A stretch of DNA of 59,431 bases from CAYVFC01 sp964450715. Its GTDB lineage: Bacteria > Myxococcota_A > Polyangia > Polyangiales > JAFGIB01. The DNA is taken from assembly GCA_964450715.1 (NCBI GenBank), contig CAYVFC010000036.1, positions 1-59,431 on the forward strand, in the 5' to 3' direction. Under the pieces are notes generated by a model. It saw nothing but the letters and a program-made list of their open reading frames with translations, had not been told where the DNA came from and made no database searches. Within the stretch, counting starts at the first letter, position 1. Every line of letters begins with the position of its first letter. Made by a program: the position numbers and the translations under genes. Positions 44,077 to 52,056 of this stretch are shown piece after piece.

Positions 44077-46236
44077 CTACCTCTGGCGCCTCGCCCTTCT
44101 TACCAGCGGCGCTCCCAGCAGCGCGCATAGGCAGGCCAGCACCGGCCCGAAACCCGCGCCACGGGCTCCCACCACCGCGCAGCCGCAACCCCCGGCCGCG
44201 TCGTCGCCCCCGTCGTCCATGGCAGCGTGCTCTGCGTCCGCGTTCGGTTCGCCTCGGTCGTCCTCGCCCGAGCCTCCCGTTCCCGCCGCCGCGACCTCTC
44301 CGCCGCTTCCACCCGGGGGCGACTGCTCGGGCGGCTCGCCACCGCTGTCCGCGCTTCCGCTGACCACGGTTCCGCCGTCCGCAATCCCGCCATCCGCCTG
44401 GCCCGGCCCGCACCCGGCGATGCGACGGTTGTCGCAGCTGCCGCCGCCCTCGCTGCAAGTGTCCTCGGTACAAGGATCGCCGTCGTCGCACTCGCCGTCG
44501 TCGAGGCAGCACCCGTCGATCTCGGCGTGTTCGCACTGACCCGTAGCCGGGGCGCAGCTGTCGGCGGTACACGGATCGCCGTCATCGCAGTCGACCGTCC
44601 CCGCGCCCCCGCATACGCCGCCGCTGCAACGGTCGTCCGCCGTGCAGCCGTTTCCATCGTCGCAGGAGTCGTTCTCGTTGGCGGGGCTCTTGATACAGGC
44701 GCCATCGACCGGATCGCAGACGCCCTGGTTACAGGGGTCGTTCTCCGCCGAGCAGTCCCTGGGCGAGCCGTTGCCGCAGCTTCCCGACTCGCAGGTCTCG
44801 TCCACGATGCAGTTGTCGCCGCCGGAGCAGGCCGTACCGTCCGGCTCCACCAAGCAGCAGCTGCCCACGCAGAGCTGGCACACGTTGCACGGCGCCTGGG
44901 TCGAGCAAGTGTTGAAAGCCACCGCCGTGAAGTCATCGTCGCAGTCGTCCGTGTCGCGGCCCACCGCGTCGCGCGCCAGCACCTCGCCGCTGTTCGGAGC
45001 CGGCGACAGCGCAATGATGCCGGGGTAGGTTTCGGATCCGTAGACCACGACGTCGAGCAGGGTGTCCGACCCGTCGAGGAGCAGCAGGTGATCGCCCCCG
45101 TCGCTCAGCGAGAGCGAGCCGCTCGCCCAGACCTCGTGGGCCGGGCCCATGTCCGGAGCGGCCGTATCTCCTGCAAGCTCGGCGTCCGGCGGCCAGCCGA
45201 AGGCGGACAGGAAGTCGGCGCCGTTTCCGGCCACGATGAAGCTCTCGTCTGGTCCGAGGCTCACTCCCGACGGAAACAGCCGCATCCCCTCGCCGCTGTC
45301 CGGGGACTCCTCGTCGCCCAGCTTGCAGCCGTCCAGCGCGAGGGGGATCGGCGAGACGTTTCTCACCAGCACCAGATCGCCCCCTTCGCCCGCCGTCATG
45401 ACCGGCGCGAAGGCTTGTACGAGCAGCGGGCTGTACACCTCTCCGGAGGGGGCGAAGAAGACGTCGAAGAAATAATCTACGCTCTGGTCGAGCAGCTCGT
45501 TCCAGCTGTTGGGGTAGGGGGCGGCGCTCTGCGGGTCGCCGTAGGTGGTCGCGCAGTCCAGCGCATCGGAAACCCCGGGGCCTCCGATCTCGGTGACGAC
45601 GTCGTCGTTCCCGGCGCGTAAGGAGCATATCGTAAAGCGCAGCGGCCCCCCCGGCGGTGCGCCCAGCCCCAGCGAGCTCCAGGGCACGCCGATCTCGATG
45701 GTGTCGGTCACCGCGTCCGCCGGGACGGTGTCGACCTGCACGAACGAGCTGTTCAGCACCTGCGCGTCGTTGTTTCCGGAGGTGAACCTGGTTTGAATCA
45801 GGTATTCCCAGGCGGCGCTCGGGTTGACCCGAGTATCGGCATCGCCGGCCATCCAGAGCGCCCCCGAATCGCTGACCGCGTCCAGGTCGATGGCGAGCTG
45901 GATCTGCACCTGCGGGTCGATGCTCGCCGCCGCCGTCTGTACCAGGATAGCCAGGCCGTCCCGGTCGCCGGTGATCCGTACCAGTAACAAGTCGGCTCCC
46001 TGCTCGGGGTTTTCGATCTCGGTACGGGCGTCGCCGGGAACGTCCCGCCATACGTACTCTCCCCGTTCTTCGCCATCCCGCGCCACCAGACCCAGGTTGA
46101 AGCGCGTGGGTATCCGGCCGTTCATCCACTCGTCCGCGACCCCGTCGACCGTTACCGGATGGGCCAGGGCCTCGGGCGCCGGCAGCCAGAAGACGAGCGC
46201 GGCCAGCGCGGCTAGCGTTTCGACGAGGCGGTTCAT
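44077..46236 (-). CDS. Secreted multidomain protein with MYXO-CTERM-like sorting tail
   Basis: The protein has 719 aa. A signal peptide (MNRLVETLAALAALVFWL ... EALA) is followed by a beta-rich DOMON/CBM9-like region (~25-215; DEWMNGRIPTRFNLG, DLDAVSDSGALW), a lamin-tail-like domain (~270-410; LVLVRNVSPIPLALDGCKL, GPDESFIVAGNGAD) and a Cys-rich stretch of repeats (CDDGDPCTADSC, CDDGDPCTEDTC; ~440-600). After a Gly/Ser/Glu linker the end is GGCGCAVVGARG, a hydrophobic helix and RRARRQR: a Cys motif + membrane helix + basic tail as in MYXO-CTERM, which marks proteins for surface anchoring in Myxococcota. Probable cell-surface protein. Confidence 0.85.
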   Translation of the reverse strand: MNRLVETLAALAALVFWLPAPEALAHPVTVDGVADEWMNGRIPTRFNLGLVARDGEERGEYVWRDVPGDARTEIENPEQGADLLLVRITGDRDGLAILVQTAAASIDPQVQIQLAIDLDAVSDSGALWMAGDADTRVNPSAAWEYLIQTRFTSGNNDAQVLNSSFVQVDTVPADAVTDTIEIGVPWSSLGLGAPPGGPLRFTICSLRAGNDDVVTEIGGPGVSDALDCATTYGDPQSAAPYPNSWNELLDQSVDYFFDVFFAPSGEVYSPLLVQAFAPVMTAGEGGDLVLVRNVSPIPLALDGCKLGDEESPDSGEGMRLFPSGVSLGPDESFIVAGNGADFLSAFGWPPDAELAGDTAAPDMGPAHEVWASGSLSLSDGGDHLLLLDGSDTLLDVVVYGSETYPGIIALSPAPNSGEVLARDAVGRDTDDCDDDFTAVAFNTCSTQAPCNVCQLCVGSCCLVEPDGTACSGGDNCIVDETCESGSCGNGSPRDCSAENDPCNQGVCDPVDGACIKSPANENDSCDDGNGCTADDRCSGGVCGGAGTVDCDDGDPCTADSCAPATGQCEHAEIDGCCLDDGECDDGDPCTEDTCSEGGGSCDNRRIAGCGPGQADGGIADGGTVVSGSADSGGEPPEQSPPGGSGGEVAAAGTGGSGEDDRGEPNADAEHAAMDDGGDDAAGGCGCAVVGARGAGFGPVLACLCALLGAPLVRRARRQR

Positions 46237-46391
46237 GGCTCTCTCCCCTCTTTCCCGTGCGGCAGGTTAGATACCGGCTCTACTACGCCGCTTTCGTCCG
46301 GTGCAACGCCTCCTCGGATTGGGATGGCGATGGGGCTGCCGCCGCCTTGCCGGACCGGTAAAAACGAGCCGGTCGGCTCTTCGGGTCCCCT

Positions 46392-47591
46392 TCAGAACAG
46401 GTCGGAAACGACCCCGATCCCGCCCACCCAGGTGCCGACGAAGCTGCCCAGGCTGGTGAGCAACAGTACCAGGAACACGCGCAAAAGCCGGCTTCGCCAC
46501 CACATGAGCAGCCGGCCCATGTCCTCGGTGGCGCTCTTGAGCTCGCGTACCAGCGGCGGCTTCAGGTAGACCTGTACCAGGGAGGTTACGTAGCCGGCTC
46601 CTATCACGGGCGTCATGCTGGTGAAGGGGGCGGCCAGAAAGGCGGACAGCACCGTCAGCGGATGCCCGAGCGCCAGTGCGCAACCCACCGCGGCCGGAAT
46701 GGCGTTGGCCAGAAACCAGAACAGGGCGCTGGCGCCGGCCGCTTCCGGGCCCTTGCTCCAGCCGATGAATGCGATCGAGCCCAGGATGGCCACCGGGATG
46801 CTCCAGCCGAAGATCTTCCAGCCCACGTGCACCGGGGGGATGGTCTGCAGCTGCGAGAGGTCGACGTCGCGCTGTTGCTCCAACGCCCGGCACATGCCGT
46901 CCATATGCCCGGCCCCGATCACGGCCACGATACGCCGGCCCGGCGCCTGGCGGATCTTCTCGGCCAGGTAGGTGTCGCGCTCGTCGATCAGCACCCGCTT
47001 GAGCGCGGGGAAGTGGCGGCCCAGCTCCTGCATCAGCTCGGTGAGGATGTCCTGCTGTCTGAGCTTCCTCAGCTGCTCCTCGTCGAGCTCGGGTCTCTCG
47101 AAGGCGCCGGCGGCGATGACGGACAGGAGCATGAGCTTGCGGAACAACCAGAGCTCGTTCCAGGCGCGGCGCAGGGTGATGCGAACGTCGCGGTCGCAGA
47201 GCGCCACCGCGATGCCCTGCTGGTCCGCCAGGCGGGTGGCCGCCATCATCTCGCTTCCCGGGGTGACGCCGAGCTTCATCCCTAGCTGCTTTTGGTAGGA
47301 GGCGAGCACCATGTTGACCAGCAGCGTGGCCAGCTGCCGTTTGCGGATCACCTCGCGTAAGTCGAGCCCCTCCCAGTGGCTCTCGTTCCTCAGCGCCTCG
47401 TAGCGGCGCGCGTCCAGCTCCACGCAGACGCAGTCGGGCTTTTCCCTCTCGATGACCTCACGCACCAGGTCCACGGACTCGTGCGAGACGTGAGCCGTGC
47501 CCACCACGATGATCTCGCGGTCGGCTAGATGCAGGATGCGTACGTCGCTCGGGTAGTCGGCGCGTTCCGCCCTCTCGGTTTCGGCTTGCAT
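46392..47591 (-). CDS. TraB/PrgY family integral membrane protein
   Basis: The protein has 399 aa. The N-terminal ~230 residues match the TraB/PrgY/GumN fold: VVGTAHVSHESVDLVREVI, CVCVELDARRYEAL, and later ERDTYLAEKIRQ ... VAVIGAGHMDGMCRAL. The C-terminal half has several membrane helices (~255-270, ~285-325, ~375-395). Members include PrgY, which limits peptide pheromone activity in Enterococcus, and eukaryotic TRABD; catalysis in bacteria is not firmly established. It is monocistronic and divergent from the next gene; note the long inverted repeat in the shared upstream region. Confidence 0.9.
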   Translation of the reverse strand: MQAETERAERADYPSDVRILHLADREIIVVGTAHVSHESVDLVREVIEREKPDCVCVELDARRYEALRNESHWEGLDLREVIRKRQLATLLVNMVLASYQKQLGMKLGVTPGSEMMAATRLADQQGIAVALCDRDVRITLRRAWNELWLFRKLMLLSVIAAGAFERPELDEEQLRKLRQQDILTELMQELGRHFPALKRVLIDERDTYLAEKIRQAPGRRIVAVIGAGHMDGMCRALEQQRDVDLSQLQTIPPVHVGWKIFGWSIPVAILGSIAFIGWSKGPEAAGASALFWFLANAIPAAVGCALALGHPLTVLSAFLAAPFTSMTPVIGAGYVTSLVQVYLKPPLVRELKSATEDMGRLLMWWRSRLLRVFLVLLLTSLGSFVGTWVGGIGVVSDLF

Positions 47592-47664
47592 GGTTCGGGT
47601 GCCGGCGGGTCGGCCGCGCTCGCCGCGACCCGCTCGGCGGGAGATGGACCTCTACCACGGATCG

Positions 47665-47789
47665 CCCCCCCCGTCCCCCCCCATTTTTTGCCCCCTTCGG
47701 CTCACCGGAACCGTGCGCTGTAGCTCGCTTCCGAGGTTTCGCGCGGCACGGGTTTCCCCAACGCCGGCACCGCGCGGTTCCGGTGAGCC
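47665..47789. repeat. C-tract and 15-base perfect inverted repeat in a divergent promoter region
   Basis: A near-homopolymeric C tract (C8-GT-C8, about 47665-47682) is followed by GGCTCACCGGAACCG (47699-47713) and its exact inverse CGGTTCCGGTGAGCC (47775-47789), with a 61-base interior that contains smaller inverted pairs. It lies between the divergent TraB-family gene and the unknown gene at 47896. Operator, attenuator or mobile repeat are all possible. Confidence 0.75.
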
Positions 47790-47895
47790 TGCGTACGACC
47801 GAGTAGTGAGACGGGACGCGAAGGTGCCTTTTACAGGCGAACGGGTTATCATCTTCAAACGTCGAACGATGGTTTTTCCCACCGGGAGAGCCCCC

Positions 47896-48981
47896 GTGCC
47901 CGAACGACGCGATAAAGACCGCTCCCCCGATCGCAAGAAGCCCCGACCCGTTTCCTCGACCAAGCCCACCGCCGGCAAACCCGCCCCCTCCGGCAAGCCC
48001 GCCTCCCCGGGGGGCCGGACCGCACGCGCGCGGCCGCGCCACCAGGCCGGTAAGGGCCGGCCGGAGCGGGCGGACGTCTACAAGAAGGTCCGGCTCGTCG
48101 AGCCGCTGGGCTCGCCCGAGTACTACGCGCAGATGAGCGCGTTGTACGGAGTGCTACAGGAGTTGCGCTCACGCCAGCTCGTCCGCTCCGATCCGCACGA
48201 GGTCATGGCCGTGCTCGACGCCTTCCAGCAAGCGAACGTCGTGCCCGCGCGGGTCTACGAGAGCCACTTCTTCGTGCTTCCCGAAGGCGACCGGTCCATC
48301 GTGGATCGGCTTATTCGCGAGCAGGGCATCGTGGAGGCCACGGTTGCCTTTCGGGATACGCGGTACAATGTAGAGGACATCGAGGTCGAGCGGGACTACA
48401 CCAACCGGGAGCTCATCGACCGCATCTTCCGACCGCGCACGCCGCTGGCGGTGGAGCTGATCGACCCGGCCGTGTACGCCAGCACCGTTCCCGGCGAGAC
48501 GTTGGCCGACCTGTTCTCCACCATCTCCTCCATCAAGTCGGCCCTGGTCGGCACGCTCTGGCTGGCGAGCGACCGGAATCCCTTCTCGGAAGAGGTGAAA
48601 AGCCAGCGAGAGCAGGCCATGCAGCGCTACGCCGAGAGGCCCCGGCAGGCCCGCGAGTGGGACGCGCGTACGCTCGGCTCGCTCATCTCGCGCTATGCGT
48701 CGCACGAGGACCGAACGGTGCGCGAGCTGGCGACCCGGCTTACCGCGGGTTACGTCGCGTTGTTCAACGAGCACGCGGACCTATCCTCGCTCGTCTTCCT
48801 TAGGGAACAGCTCGAGGTGGTCGCCGCGCAGCCGGGCTTTTACGAGCAGCTTCGCAGCCTGCTCACCACCCTGAAAGAGGTGATCGCAATCGTGAAAAAG
48901 GGACCGGAGAGCGCCAAGACCCTGAAAAAGGCGGAGAAGCCCCTGCTGCGGTTTCGGGGCTGGAAGACCCACCAGAAATAG
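47896..48981 (+). CDS. Conserved hypothetical protein
   Basis: The protein has 361 aa from the GTG at 47896 (GGGAGAG 5-6 bases upstream); an ATG at 47869 is an alternative. A basic disordered N-terminus (~1-55, Lys/Pro/Arg-rich) is followed by a mostly helical domain of unknown family with YYAQMSALYGVLQELRSRQL, VYESHFFVLPEGDRSIVDRL, DTRYNVEDIEVERDYTNREL and a C-terminal helical bundle ending LKKAEKPLLRFRGWKTHQK. No signal peptide, membrane helix or catalytic motif. I do not recognise it. Confidence 0.7.
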   Translation: MPERRDKDRSPDRKKPRPVSSTKPTAGKPAPSGKPASPGGRTARARPRHQAGKGRPERADVYKKVRLVEPLGSPEYYAQMSALYGVLQELRSRQLVRSDPHEVMAVLDAFQQANVVPARVYESHFFVLPEGDRSIVDRLIREQGIVEATVAFRDTRYNVEDIEVERDYTNRELIDRIFRPRTPLAVELIDPAVYASTVPGETLADLFSTISSIKSALVGTLWLASDRNPFSEEVKSQREQAMQRYAERPRQAREWDARTLGSLISRYASHEDRTVRELATRLTAGYVALFNEHADLSSLVFLREQLEVVAAQPGFYEQLRSLLTTLKEVIAIVKKGPESAKTLKKAEKPLLRFRGWKTHQK

Positions 48982-49012
48982 ACGGCCCAACGGTGCAGCG
49001 GTCCGGGCCGTC
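48981..49012 (+). terminator. Stem-loop at the end of the unknown gene
   Basis: GACGGCCC and GGGCCGTC form a perfect 8-base stem whose first base is the last base of the stop codon, with a 16-base loop. No T run follows; a 20-base perfect GC palindrome (49017-49036) comes right after it and AT-rich A-tracts begin at about 49075. It may help to end transcription. Confidence 0.4.
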
Positions 49013-49191
49013 GGGCGGCGCGGCGGCCGCCGCGCCCCCCGCCCCACTACGGGATTGGGCTAACTAGAGCCCGTAAAAAACCCCAAAAAACAAAAAATTG
49101 GACCGGATTTCACAGAAGGGGGGGTTTTCTGGTATTACACCAAAGGGTTTTTTCGTACGGACGTCGTGGGAACGAATCCCGGAGAGCTCGG

Positions 49192-51141
49192 ATGAACAGA
49201 CTTCAGCTTGCACTGGTTTGCGCAATCATCGCCTTACCTTCTACCGTTCTCGCCCAGCGGGGCCTTCTCACGGGCGCCCCCGGCTTCTCGGGGCAGAGCC
49301 TGCAGATCGACGGCGCCTCGCTGGCGCCCGCCTCGCTCGGGACCGGGCTGCTTCCGATCAACCAGTCGGTCGAGGTGGGAGGCGCGCTGCAGGGCGACCA
49401 GATCGACACGGCGGACGACCCGGATAAGCCTCGGGAACAGTGGTTCGTCGGCGCCTACTGGCGCCACCTCTGGGTTCCCGAGCTGATGCAGAACCTCTGG
49501 TTCGACGTGGCGCCCAGCGTATCGACCGGTATCTTCGGGCTCGATCCCAACATCGGCCTGGTGGGCACCTGGCGCAGCGAGAGCGCCTTCAGCATCGTCT
49601 TCGGGCTCGGCTATACGAGCTACGAATTCGAGGGCGCCTTCCGGCCCAAGGGCGATCCGATCAAGAACACCGAGTACGTCACCAGCGATCTGGCTTTTTG
49701 GCACGGTACCGCCTCCTTTCTCTGGGCCACCGAGTTTCACCCCACCTTTGCCCTCGAGTACGGCCTGGGCCTGGATCTCGGTATCGTGTCCGGGGACATC
49801 AACCGTTCAGAGGCCTACCCGACCACCAGCGGCAGGTGGCGCGCCTGCGCCGGGCCGTTGGATCCCGACATTCGGGCATCTGACGGCGACTGGTACTGCG
49901 AGCGACCCAACGATCCCATCCCGGGCTCTGACCCGCCGACCGATCCCTCTGGCGAGCTGGGCGCCCACTACGACGTCTACGTGGGCAAGCTGACCGACGA
50001 CGGTGGGTCCATCCCCAACGTGATGCTCTTCCCGGCCGTGCCCCACATCGCCCTCAGGTTCGCGCCCATCCGCGAGCTGGCTTTCAAGCTCGAGTTCGCC
50101 TATGCCATCGCCGACTTGTGGGTAGGGCTGTCCATGCACGGCGCGGTCTGGACGGCGGAGAAGCGCAAGCTGCCGCCCGAGCTGCGCGTGGTCGGGCGTC
50201 CGGTGGGCGAGGAGCCGCCTCCTCCGCCTCTGCCGGCGGACGCCAAGAAGGGCCGCGTCAAGGGCCTGGTGGTCGAGGAGGGAACCGAGACGCCGATCCC
50301 GGGCGCCACGGTCGCCTTCACCGGTAGGGAGGTCTCGCCTATCCAGACCATGAAGGATGGCTCGTTCGTGGGCTACGAGTTCGGGCCGGGCGAGGTGCTG
50401 ATGGAGGTCACGGCCGACGAGTACGAGCCCGGCACCTGCTCCGCCATGATTCCGGAGCAGGGCGGCGACGTGGAGCAGCGCTGCATGCTGGCGCCCAAGC
50501 CCAAGACCGGCTCCATCGAGGGCCTGGTCACCGGTCCTGCCGGTCCGGTGGGCGGCGCTCGCGTCCAACTGATCGGCCCGGTCTCCGAGAACCTGGTCAC
50601 CGATGACTGGGGTGTGTTCAAGGTAGCCCAGGCCCCGCCCGGCACCTACACGGCCAACGTGGACCACGACAAGTACATGTACAAGACCGAGCAGTTCGAG
50701 GTGGTGGCGCGCGAGACGGCCAAGCCCGAGATCAAGCTGGAGGAGAAGCCCAAGAAGACCCTGGTCCAGGTCACGCGCGAGGAGATCAAGATCCAGGAGC
50801 AGATCTTCTTCGCCACCAACAGCGACGTGATCAAGCCGGAGAGCACCGGGCTGATGACCCAGATCGCCGACGTGCTGCTGCGCCACAAGGAGATCCTACG
50901 GGTGGAGATCCAGGGGCACACCGACAGCCGCGGGTCGGACTCCTACAACCTGGATCTTTCGCAGCGCCGCGCCAACTCGGTGCGGACCTGGCTCCTGCAG
51001 GCCGGCGTGGAAGCCAGCCGGCTCGACGCCAGGGGCTACGGCGAGACCGTGCCCATCGCCTCCAACCGTACGCGCAGCGGGCGGGCGACCAACCGCCGCG
51101 TGCAATTCATCATCAAGGAACGGCAGGAAGAGCCGCGCTGA
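49192..51141 (+). CDS. OmpA family outer-membrane protein with repeat beta domains
   Basis: The protein has 649 aa (ATG 49192, GGAGAG upstream). A signal peptide (MNRLQLALVCAIIALPSTVL, cleaved near AQR) leads to a membrane beta-barrel-like region (~60-330; alternating aromatic strands, FDVAPSVSTGIFGLDPNIGL, LGYTSYEFEGAF). Two carboxypeptidase-regulatory-like beta domains follow (~355-430 VKGLVVEEGTETPIPGATV; ~440-510 SIEGLVTGPAGPVGGARV), then a C-terminal OmpA peptidoglycan-binding domain (~530-645; FFATNSDVIKPES, IQGHTDSRGSDSYNLDLSQR). Likely an outer-membrane protein anchored to the cell wall. The layout recalls TraB-like OmpA proteins of myxobacterial outer-membrane exchange, but no TraA is adjacent. 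Confidence 0.88.
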   Translation: MNRLQLALVCAIIALPSTVLAQRGLLTGAPGFSGQSLQIDGASLAPASLGTGLLPINQSVEVGGALQGDQIDTADDPDKPREQWFVGAYWRHLWVPELMQNLWFDVAPSVSTGIFGLDPNIGLVGTWRSESAFSIVFGLGYTSYEFEGAFRPKGDPIKNTEYVTSDLAFWHGTASFLWATEFHPTFALEYGLGLDLGIVSGDINRSEAYPTTSGRWRACAGPLDPDIRASDGDWYCERPNDPIPGSDPPTDPSGELGAHYDVYVGKLTDDGGSIPNVMLFPAVPHIALRFAPIRELAFKLEFAYAIADLWVGLSMHGAVWTAEKRKLPPELRVVGRPVGEEPPPPPLPADAKKGRVKGLVVEEGTETPIPGATVAFTGREVSPIQTMKDGSFVGYEFGPGEVLMEVTADEYEPGTCSAMIPEQGGDVEQRCMLAPKPKTGSIEGLVTGPAGPVGGARVQLIGPVSENLVTDDWGVFKVAQAPPGTYTANVDHDKYMYKTEQFEVVARETAKPEIKLEEKPKKTLVQVTREEIKIQEQIFFATNSDVIKPESTGLMTQIADVLLRHKEILRVEIQGHTDSRGSDSYNLDLSQRRANSVRTWLLQAGVEASRLDARGYGETVPIASNRTRSGRATNRRVQFIIKERQEEPR

Positions 51142-51164
51142 GTTCGTCGAGTCTAGGGTAGGGT

Positions 51165-51182
51165 CCCCCGCCCGCGCGGGGG
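51165..51182. terminator. GC-rich hairpin between the OmpA gene and folB
   Basis: CCCCCGC-CCGC-GCGGGGG is a perfect 7-base stem in the 52-base gap, ending 11 bases before the folB start. It may reduce read-through or lie in the folB leader; no T run follows. Confidence 0.4.
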
Positions 51183-51193
51183 CCGAGTCCGCC

Positions 51194-51892
51194 ATGCCGT
51201 TTCGAGACGTGATCCGTATCCGCAACCTGCAGGTCGACTGCGTGGTGGGCGTCTATCCGGACGAGCGTAAGGCCCCGCAGCCCCTGCTGGTCGACCTCGA
51301 CATTCGGCTCGACAGCGAGCGCGCCGCTCGCGACGAGCGGCTGCCGGCCTCGGTCGACTACGCCGCGGTGGCGGCGCAGACCGCGTTTCTGCTGAGGAGC
51401 TGCCGCTTCCGCATGCTGGAGACCGCCGCCCGCGTCCTCTGCCGCTACCTGTTGATGCCTCCGGCGCCGGGTGAGCGCGAGAGGGCCCGGGTTCAGTCGG
51501 CCAGGATCTATCTGGGCAAACCCGCGGCGCTACCCGGGGGCGCGGTCGCTTCCTTCGAGATGGAGCGCGACGCCGACTGGCTCGACCTGCGCAGCGAGCA
51601 GCGCGACTTCGGCATCTGGGAGCTGGTGGCGGAGACGAGCGAGGCCGGCGTGTACCGGCACAGCCTGGCGCCGGGAACCAGCATCGTTTCTCACATGCAC
51701 CGGGAGACGCGCGAGTCGGAGATGATCCTGGGCGACGGCCTGCTTTGCCAGGATCGGCCCGCGCCCGCCGGCACCGTCAACAGCTGGCCCAGGCTCTCGC
51801 CGCACGGCTATCACAACCCCACTGATCGCTACCAAACCATCCTCTGCGTGGCCTGTCCCCCCTGTTCCCGCGAGGACGAGATCCCCACCTAA
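51194..51892 (+). CDS. folB: Dihydroneopterin aldolase fused to a cupin domain
   Basis: The protein has 232 aa. Residues ~1-125 are a FolB domain: DVIRIRNLQVDCVVGVYPDE, QPLLVDLDIRLD, SVDYAAVAAQ, the Glu of MLETAARVLC and the Lys of YLGKPAALPG, all conserved positions of dihydroneopterin aldolase in folate synthesis. Residues ~130-225 form a second domain with cupin metal-ligand pattern: WELVAETSEAGVYRH, HMHRETRESEMILGDG (H-x-H, E) and SPHGYHNPTD (H), ending LCVACPP. FolB alone is ~120 aa, so this is a true two-domain fusion. The cupin may act on a pterin or be regulatory; that is inference. It is encoded right after the OmpA gene. Confidence 0.85.
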   Translation: MPFRDVIRIRNLQVDCVVGVYPDERKAPQPLLVDLDIRLDSERAARDERLPASVDYAAVAAQTAFLLRSCRFRMLETAARVLCRYLLMPPAPGERERARVQSARIYLGKPAALPGGAVASFEMERDADWLDLRSEQRDFGIWELVAETSEAGVYRHSLAPGTSIVSHMHRETRESEMILGDGLLCQDRPAPAGTVNSWPRLSPHGYHNPTDRYQTILCVACPPCSREDEIPT

Positions 51893-51897
51893 CCCCC

Positions 51898-52010
51898 ATC
51901 CGTAGGTGAGGGGCTTGCCCCCTCCCGTTCGTCGGTGGGCGAGCGCAAGGCCCGCCCCTACGGGAAGGATGAGTCGGTGGGCGGGCGCAAGGCCCGCCTT
52001 ACGGGCTCGG
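51898..52010. repeat. GTAGGGGCGGGC-family repeat upstream of the large kinase
   Basis: GTAGGTGAGGGGCTTGC near 51902 is inverted relative to GCAAGGCCCGCCCCTAC near 51945, making a ~60-base palindromic unit; a second diverged GGGCGGGCGCAAGGCCCGCC unit follows. The kinase gene starts ~45 bases after the cluster. Confidence 0.82.
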
Positions 52011-52056
52011 AAACGTTGTAACCCGGATCGAACGCGGCGATACTCGTCACCGGGAG

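Noticed and set aside
46345..46381. Hairpin-like inverted pair after the TraB-family gene
   Set aside because: The stem is interrupted by a bulge and the T run lies in the loop rather than after the stem, so it is not a convincing terminator.
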